Below, piece by piece: positions 58,735-64,000 of a DNA stretch of 64,000 bases. Every line of letters begins with the position of its first letter. Within the stretch, counting starts at the first letter, position 1. Source of the stretch: Hyphomicrobiales bacterium (GTDB taxonomy: Bacteria > Pseudomonadota > Alphaproteobacteria > Rhizobiales > Rhizobiaceae); assembly GCA_900470155.1 (NCBI GenBank), contig UBZT01000010.1, positions 186,001 to 250,000 on the forward strand, read 5' to 3'. Under the pieces are notes generated by a model. That model had not been told where the DNA came from, did no database searches, and saw only the letters and a program-made list of their open reading frames with translations. A program made the translations under genes and the position numbers.

Positions 58735-59737
58735 GCCAAGTGGGCCGGACGTCAGATTTGTCCAACGGGGTATAGTTCGGGTCGGCTCCGTCCTCCACCA
58801 GCGGGCTGAACGTACCCGGCTTCCGGGCATAAAGGTCCACCCACAAGTCTACGGTCGCGTGCTCAACGTTCACCATGCAGTTCACCATTTCCACACCCGC
58901 TTCCGTGCGGCGGTAAATCGACTGCGAGTTGTTCGGCCAATGCACGGCGAAACCGCACATCATATCGCGGTCATCGACCAGAACTTCCATAAGCCCTTTG
59001 TAGTGGCTGTCATACGGTATGGCTTGCCCCTTCCTCGCTCCCCAGACTAGGCGAGCATCAACATCAAGTTGGAAGAACGCGGCGATAAACGCCTTTGCTT
59101 TGGTAATCAGGGTGTCGAGTTCATCGTAGGTCAGCTTGAAAGCCTTCGTCCCGCTGAACCCGCTACGCGACCGAAAATCATCGTTGGTCAGGATGAAGTC
59201 CGAATGCTGAACCGCGTTCCGCAATCTGTTGTTGTAGAACTCGTCGTAGAGCTCCCCCACGGCCAAGCCAGCATCTTTCGACAACTGCTTTATCAGTTCG
59301 ATTTTCCGAACTGTACGGATGCCATTTTTGGAGAAGTTCTTTTGTTCCTTGGCAGTGAGGAAATCGAAGTACGGATTGGGGCTGTAGCCCTTACCGAGAC
59401 GGAAGCGCAGGAGGTTCATGATTACCTCATATGGCGCGTCCATTTCGACAATGTGGCTGTACAGTAGCAAGCCAAGTCGCCACGTCGTCCAACTATCTGG
59501 GAACCGGTCTTCGGGAAGCTCCAGCTTCATCAACCGATTTAGATCATTTAATATGTTCCTGCTCTCGGCGTGCGGGTCCCAACCCTTATCTTCCATTCCA
59601 AGGACGCGAAGTAGAGAAGCGAAGTAGCGGATTATATCGTTGCTGACTGGGTCGTCTGGCAGGAACAGCGGCTCAAGGGTTTTGATGAACCGGTCCCGGT
59701 GGCCTTCAAATACTGCTTCTGGATCGTAGTCGCCCAT
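58724..59737 (-). CDS. hypothetical protein with HEPN-type RNAVQH motif
   Basis: The product of about 337 residues from the ATG at 59737 (MGDYDPEAVFEGHRDR) is not a named family I recognise. A mid-protein helix reads YNNRLRNAVQHSDF, with Arg173-Asn-x3-His178 as in the HEPN ribonuclease signature RN-x3-H, followed by a region rich in beta strands (about 230-330, VDLWVDLYARKPGTFSPL). A GTG at 59830 could extend it by 31 residues. In a defence island this suggests an RNA-cleaving abortive-infection protein, but catalysis is unproven. Confidence 0.65.
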   Translation of the reverse strand: MGDYDPEAVFEGHRDRFIKTLEPLFLPDDPVSNDIIRYFASLLRVLGMEDKGWDPHAESRNILNDLNRLMKLELPEDRFPDSWTTWRLGLLLYSHIVEMDAPYEVIMNLLRFRLGKGYSPNPYFDFLTAKEQKNFSKNGIRTVRKIELIKQLSKDAGLAVGELYDEFYNNRLRNAVQHSDFILTNDDFRSRSGFSGTKAFKLTYDELDTLITKAKAFIAAFFQLDVDARLVWGARKGQAIPYDSHYKGLMEVLVDDRDMMCGFAVHWPNNSQSIYRRTEAGVEMVNCMVNVEHATVDLWVDLYARKPGTFSPLVEDGADPNYTPLDKSDVRPTWPKA

Positions 59738-60145
59738 GATATCAATTGCTTGAGAGTTTGGAAGTGGCGGCAAGTCTCGTTTCGAAGAATACGTGGGCTT
59801 GCGTGCAAACGCAAAGGTTGTTTCCACCACTAAAATCAGAGTGCGTTGCCTTGTTAGCTTCTTTGCTACATGAAGGGCAGTTTTTCGGGATTCTTATTCG
59901 AAACCCGCCATTCAGCTTTCCACCCCATTTCCGCCGTAGCCGAACAAAGAAGAAGTTCTGCTTCCGGGCACCGCGCCAAGGCGCCTGATTGGCCGGAATG
60001 AAGGCGCGAAGCCGACTTGCCTTCTGCGGTCGGCCCAAAGCGGACGGCCACTACCGTTTCAACACGGTTGCAACTTCTGTTCGGGCTTGAGAAGCTTGGC
60101 GCACCAAGCCGCGAAACGGACAAAGCCCTGGTCCTTGATCCGTCA
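59738..60145. other. stretch without a confident gene
   Basis: A minus-strand frame (59742-60038) ends 4 bp before the HEPN-type start and encodes a Cys-rich tail (CPSC-x17-CVC) that could be a small zinc-ribbon protein in operon with it, but it lacks a clear ribosome-binding site. A different overlapping minus frame is also open. I cannot choose between them and call neither. Confidence 0.3.
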
Positions 60146-61180
60146 CTACAACTCATCCTTGAATACGCTTATCCACTGCTTCACAAGCTCGGAAAAGGGT
60201 GCTGACGGTTCAGCCAATGCTGTAATCTCAGCCGTTATGCGGTCGGACATCGCCCGGAGCCGGTCAACTGCCGCGCGCATTAAGTCTGCGACAGCCGGCG
60301 CTTGAAGTAGCGCCTCCTCTAGGTCATCCGCAAGTGTCGACGCATCAACAAGGAGTGCGCCCAAGAATTCCAAACGGCGAAGAAGCCGAGTGCGTTCCTG
60401 GACGAGTCCGAGCCGATTGAGACCAAAGACTTGAATAGACACCGCTCCCCTGACACTGAGACCGACTCTCCTGGCATGGGTGATGATGGCTTCGGCATCG
60501 TCGGTTAGAGCTGGGAGCACGGCGTCCATACCATTTGCAGCCACCGGGAGAACGAGCCCAATGTGCTCGCGCCGATTGATCCAGTACTGTAAGTGGTCGC
60601 TAGTCCGGTCCTCACACGGGTTTAGAAGTAGCGCACGTTCCGCGGCAAGAAGGCGCGAGCGGTCACGCTCGCTTGCTTCCGTCGTTACCCTGACGCCTTC
60701 GATAGGGAAGCACGCTTCCTTGCCCGTCTTGATGCTGACGAAAGCGTTTGCGCGCATCGATCCCGCCATCGCAGTGAGACTTCGCAAATCGGCGGGGGTC
60801 TGTTGGAACCGCCGGCGATTGCAGTCAATGCAGCTCGGCAGCAGATTGTCCCAGGTTGACGCGAGCCACCAGTAGCCTCGGTGCCCGGCCTCTCCCTCGA
60901 CCTCACCCTTGGGTCGAAAGTGTTCGATATCGACGGGTCCGACGGTCTCGTAGCGGGCCTCGCAATAGGCACATTTTCCGTGAAAAAGTAGGTGAAGCGT
61001 ATGCCTAACATCATCCGCCTTATAGGCAGCGAAAGAGAACACCTTCTTGCGGCCCTTAGCGTCATATTGGATCGGCGCGCCGAAGAAAATCCGCGCACGA
61101 CTGAGCTCGTTCGCTCCAGCTTTCCCCGCGCCCGTTAGACTAGCGGGTGCCCTAACTCCAGTGCGGACAACGCTCCGCAT
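60146..61180 (-). CDS. HNH endonuclease, PtuB-like (Septu-type nuclease)
   Basis: The 344-residue protein has an HNH/TIGR02646-type core: zinc Cys70-x2-Cys73 (GKCAYCE), Asp84-x2-His87 (VDIEHFRPKG), Asn112 (TWDNLLPSC), Cys117-x2-Cys120 and Asn121 (CIDCN). A long helical C-terminal half includes LLNPCEDRTSDHLQY and FGLNRLGLVQERTRLLRRLEFL. This layout matches PtuB of Septu defence. The ATG lies one base after the stop of the upstream ATPase gene, so the pair is obligately co-transcribed. All HNH residues are intact, so it is probably the DNA-cutting subunit. Confidence 0.85.
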   Translation of the reverse strand: MRSVVRTGVRAPASLTGAGKAGANELSRARIFFGAPIQYDAKGRKKVFSFAAYKADDVRHTLHLLFHGKCAYCEARYETVGPVDIEHFRPKGEVEGEAGHRGYWWLASTWDNLLPSCIDCNRRRFQQTPADLRSLTAMAGSMRANAFVSIKTGKEACFPIEGVRVTTEASERDRSRLLAAERALLLNPCEDRTSDHLQYWINRREHIGLVLPVAANGMDAVLPALTDDAEAIITHARRVGLSVRGAVSIQVFGLNRLGLVQERTRLLRRLEFLGALLVDASTLADDLEEALLQAPAVADLMRAAVDRLRAMSDRITAEITALAEPSAPFSELVKQWISVFKDEL

Positions 61181-61181
61181 G

Positions 61182-63524
61182 TCAGTACCGACCGAGTAGG
61201 TTAACGATCTTCGCGCGGGTGCTCTCTCGAATGCGACGCCGTTCTCCGACCGTAGCGGCTGCCCTAAGCCTTAGGAACTCCTCGACTGCCTCCTGAACCA
61301 ACCTCTCGATTTCTGTCGATCCGATGGGTAGGGCGCGCGCAACCTGATCACCAATCGACCGGCGAAGATTTTCAAGGGCCAGGGCGCCTTCCTCGTTGAC
61401 AGGGTTGGACGCCAAGAGATCGCCAGCCCGCGCCAAAGTCAGTTCCGTGCCGACCTCGTCGGTGGAGAATAGGTCGAAGAAGTCTGACGTTAGTAACTGT
61501 TCCACAGTGAGCGCGGAAACCGGGGGGAGATCCTCGATCTGCTCGATCGCTGAAGGTAGTTCCACGTCGCCGCGCCTATACGCCCTGCGAAGCACCACAA
61601 GCTCGCTTGTAGACAGCCCACGCAGACAGAGAGGATCATGTGTGGTCATGACAAAAGTCACCCCTGGCAGCGCCCTGCGGAGGCCCTGGACAACCCGCAT
61701 CTTCCATCGTGGGTGGAGGTGGGCCTCGACTTCGTCGATCAGAACGACAGCTCTTGCGTTTGCAAGCGACGCGCTATTGGCGTCCTGTGCCTCCGCTAAT
61801 CCGCGCAGCACGTGGCAAGCCATGCTTAGGACCGACCTGAAACCTGAAGACACAAGGTTCAAGGGCGTGCGTGTCTTAACACGAACCCCGTCGCCTGCGA
61901 CACCGCTTGTGATTAGCCAGCATCTGCCCTGTTGTACGACAATCCCGTCGTATTCGTCGTCAATTGCGAGGATTTGGTTCAACGCACGTCGGATCTCCGC
62001 GAAAAGAGGATTTTCCGATATCGAAACGAGCCACCTTTCTGGGTTCGGCAATACGTGCTCTGGTCGGAAGATCGATAGGACTGACGAGCTTGCACGCTGG
62101 CCTACCACGCTATCCGAGAATATCCTGAATGCCCCATAAGCAAACACTGGCGTCCGGCCTTCGCTGTCATCGTGATCGCCGACGACCTCGCCGGATCTCA
62201 CCTCAAGCTGAGCCCTGTTGCCGTCCTCAAACTCGGCAATTAGTTTCGCGGGACGCAGCTCGCCACTGCCGCCGACTAGGTCCGGGTCCAACATCAGCGA
62301 GCCCGCCGGAATGGCGAGATCTGACCGTGCCGTGTCACCTGCCAATAGGAAGGCGATCGCCTCTAGTATCGAGCTTTTCCCGACAGCGTTCTCGCCCAAG
62401 ATCATAATGGCTGGGGCGCCATGATCGTCGCCCGCACGTTTAGCAATCTCGCTTGCAGCGAAAGCCACACCAATCTTCGAAAACGCCTCGTTGTGAAGAG
62501 GCAGTTCAAGCCGCAAGTAGTCCACCGACTTAAAGTTATGGATTTCGAACGCGACTGGGCGTGCCTTTCCGCGCATTACGACACGGCGTCCTCTCGTGGG
62601 ACGGCGCAGGGCCTGCGGGTTTGCGTTCAAGGAAAGCAGCGCCTCGTCAAGCTGCTTCCGGAAGTTAGGCGCGCCGATGCCCTGGGCGTAATAGTCACGG
62701 ATGGTGCTCGGCGTTAGCCGGGGAGAGGTAGAGGATCCTCTGCCGATCTTCTTGGCAAGATGGTACAGTAGCAGATACCAACAACCGCCATACTCCATGT
62801 CGGCAAACTTGAAGGGACCGGAAGCCGGGTAGCCCGGCTCAGCCATTTGGGACAGTTCGCGAAGGTAGTGCTCGAATGCTCTACGACGTCGTGAGCACAG
62901 ATCCTCACGGTCGAGGCGGAAGTGGCGTACGGTCGCGTCTCCCCGTTCCGAAAGGCCCATTAAATGACCGTCCGGCGTGGCAACTAGATTTAGGCGGAAG
63001 TTCTCGTCACCGCATGGGTCCAAGAACACCTGCCGCTCGGTTCCGGGAAAGGGCCAGAGGCCAGAGGGGTTTTGCGTATAGAGCTGTACCTGTCCGGCTT
63101 GCGGCAGCGGCATCCTCTGACCTATTTGGATAGGAAACACGGAGGGCTCGAGCGGCCTGCAACTGTCGCAGATAGCGTAGATGTTCGCCCAGTCGTTGAC
63201 GAGCCAAGTGTAGTAGAGGTGACTAAGCCTAGCATACTCGGGGGCGACACTAGAGGACGGCCCCGCCTCCTCAGGAGGTCTGAAGCGGTATGGCGCGACC
63301 TCAACTGCAGATTCGCAGAAGGAGCACCGTCCACGAAAGAGTGTCCGGACTGCTTGGAGGAGCTCGCCATCCTCCACCGCGAACGGTGCTATTCTCACCC
63401 TCTCCTGTTCGAGTCGCGCGCTGTCCATCACAAAGATGCGCTCCAGCGCCTCCCTGGCTAGAGACGACCTTTCGTCTGCGAGGCACGATGGTGCCTCGAC
63501 ACCAGTTCTGCTGAAATGTTGCAT
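61182..63524 (-). CDS. PtuA-like ATPase fused to an N-terminal degenerate HNH domain
   Basis: The 780-residue protein has two parts. Residues 1-310 are homologous to the downstream HNH protein (RTGVEAPSCL against RTGVRAPASL; GRCSFCE with Cys67/Cys70; WANIYAICDSC with Cys119/Cys122; FLDPCGDENF; FRLDREDLCSRRRRAFEHYL). However, the D-x2-H motif reads APYRFRPP, so the catalytic His is gone. Residues 325-780 are an ABC/SMC-like AAA ATPase: Walker A GENAVGKS (377-384), signature-like LVSSGFRSVLSMA, Walker B VVLIDEVEAHLHP (593-605) and MTTHDP (His629). GGGAGAGGA precedes the ATG. It is the first gene of a Septu-like pair and probably the sensor/motor subunit. Confidence 0.85.
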   Translation of the reverse strand: MQHFSRTGVEAPSCLADERSSLAREALERIFVMDSARLEQERVRIAPFAVEDGELLQAVRTLFRGRCSFCESAVEVAPYRFRPPEEAGPSSSVAPEYARLSHLYYTWLVNDWANIYAICDSCRPLEPSVFPIQIGQRMPLPQAGQVQLYTQNPSGLWPFPGTERQVFLDPCGDENFRLNLVATPDGHLMGLSERGDATVRHFRLDREDLCSRRRRAFEHYLRELSQMAEPGYPASGPFKFADMEYGGCWYLLLYHLAKKIGRGSSTSPRLTPSTIRDYYAQGIGAPNFRKQLDEALLSLNANPQALRRPTRGRRVVMRGKARPVAFEIHNFKSVDYLRLELPLHNEAFSKIGVAFAASEIAKRAGDDHGAPAIMILGENAVGKSSILEAIAFLLAGDTARSDLAIPAGSLMLDPDLVGGSGELRPAKLIAEFEDGNRAQLEVRSGEVVGDHDDSEGRTPVFAYGAFRIFSDSVVGQRASSSVLSIFRPEHVLPNPERWLVSISENPLFAEIRRALNQILAIDDEYDGIVVQQGRCWLITSGVAGDGVRVKTRTPLNLVSSGFRSVLSMACHVLRGLAEAQDANSASLANARAVVLIDEVEAHLHPRWKMRVVQGLRRALPGVTFVMTTHDPLCLRGLSTSELVVLRRAYRRGDVELPSAIEQIEDLPPVSALTVEQLLTSDFFDLFSTDEVGTELTLARAGDLLASNPVNEEGALALENLRRSIGDQVARALPIGSTEIERLVQEAVEEFLRLRAAATVGERRRIRESTRAKIVNLLGRY

Positions 63525-64000
63525 TCCTCTCCCCGATGTCGTCGTCTCTACTCATTGAGGAAACATCACCAACAACGGCGAAAAGGCAAGCACACCGAGA
63601 CAAGGGTCCCCGATAATGTAGCGGCGCCTTTTAGGAAGCATCGGCATTGTCCGCAACGGCTAGGCTGGAGGCGCAAAGCTACCGGGCGCTACATGGCCAC
63701 CTCACCGCAGTTTTGAGGTTTCGAAGCGGAAGTAATTGCCGCTATGCGCCTCTTGTTGACTGGGACCCAAAGCCAGGGCACAAAGGTGGCATCCACGGTC
63801 GCTCGCGATGGGAAGACAGAGGGATTTCAAGGACCTTTCACTAAGCCTTTGAAACCATGTGAGAATCTAGGTTCTCCAGGCGAGCCATTTTGGGTCTGTT
63901 TTCCGCTGAAAACAGCGTCTTTTCCTCACAGAAAAAAGCGACGTCTTCTCAACAACTTGAGCAATGCTGGCTGCTGCTCGTCAGGCCATGTCGTGCTTAA
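63525..64000. other. leader of the Septu-like operon, no gene seen
   Basis: No confident gene lies in the final 476 bases. Short frames on both strands lack ribosome-binding sites and family features. A small hairpin CGCTG-AAAA-CAGCG followed by TCTTTTC (63904-63924) may be a weak terminator on the plus strand. The promoter of the Septu-like pair must lie here. The island continues past the window edge. Confidence 0.4.

Noticed and set aside
59866..60156. 96-codon minus-strand frame after the HNH gene
   Set aside because: It overlaps another open frame on the same strand, has low-information Ser/Arg-rich sequence, and lacks a clear start signal.

Overview
This 64 kb window looks like Alphaproteobacteria, most likely Rhizobiaceae (Rhizobium/Agrobacterium-type). 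That is an inference from high G+C coding sequence, many tightly coupled sugar ABC-import operons with FCD-GntR, AraC and LysR regulators, a complete kdp locus, and a UDP-glucose dehydrogenase / UDP-glucuronate 4-epimerase pair of the kind rhizobia use for uronic-acid polysaccharides.

About 1-44.4 kb is orderly catabolic and housekeeping DNA. At 0.07-10.3 kb a minus-strand operon encodes a MalEFGK-type importer with a GH36 alpha-galactosidase and a GH42 beta-galactosidase. A divergent AraC-type regulator faces it, and a phosphodiesterase-like gene sits at its end. At 10.3-20.5 kb an aldo/keto reductase and an unusual GntR regulator with two winged helices face a seven-gene plus-strand operon: UxaA-type dehydratase, sugar dehydrogenase, FucU mutarotase, RbsBAC-type importer and Zn-dehydrogenase. 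This is probably oxidative use of a 6-deoxy- or fucose-like sugar. A GATAAAA motif recurs at its promoters. Next come a thioesterase/ring-cleaving dioxygenase pair with a LysR regulator (20.6-23.2 kb), kdpFABCDE with an extra 27-residue membrane peptide gene (23.3-31.2 kb), Ugd/LpsL-type genes (31.5-33.9 kb), a second sugar importer tied to a cystathionine-gamma-synthase-type PLP enzyme and an FCD-GntR regulator (33.9-40.0 kb), and a secreted subtilase divergent from an ECF sigma/anti-sigma pair (40.3-43.1 kb). A small secreted Ser/Asn-repeat protein closes the ordinary region.

From about 44.7 kb the window is accessory DNA. A P4-type integrase lies between two copies of a tRNA-Ser 3' end. 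The right copy is joined to a tRNA-Ser(CGA) body whose T arm no longer pairs. Beyond it is a defence-like island: a RecB-type/DUF4268 nuclease, a type I restriction-modification operon (M-S-R), two proteins with HEPN-like R-x4-H motifs, a Tat-like secreted thioredoxin-fold protein with a partner, a decayed second integrase, several unrecognised genes, and a Septu-like pair at 60.1-63.5 kb.

The Septu-like pair is the best candidate for something new. The downstream gene is an HNH nuclease of PtuB type. The upstream gene is a PtuA-like ATPase that carries at its N-terminus a second copy of the HNH-type domain. That copy keeps the Zn-binding cysteines but has lost the catalytic His region, so it looks like a pseudonuclease fused to the motor.
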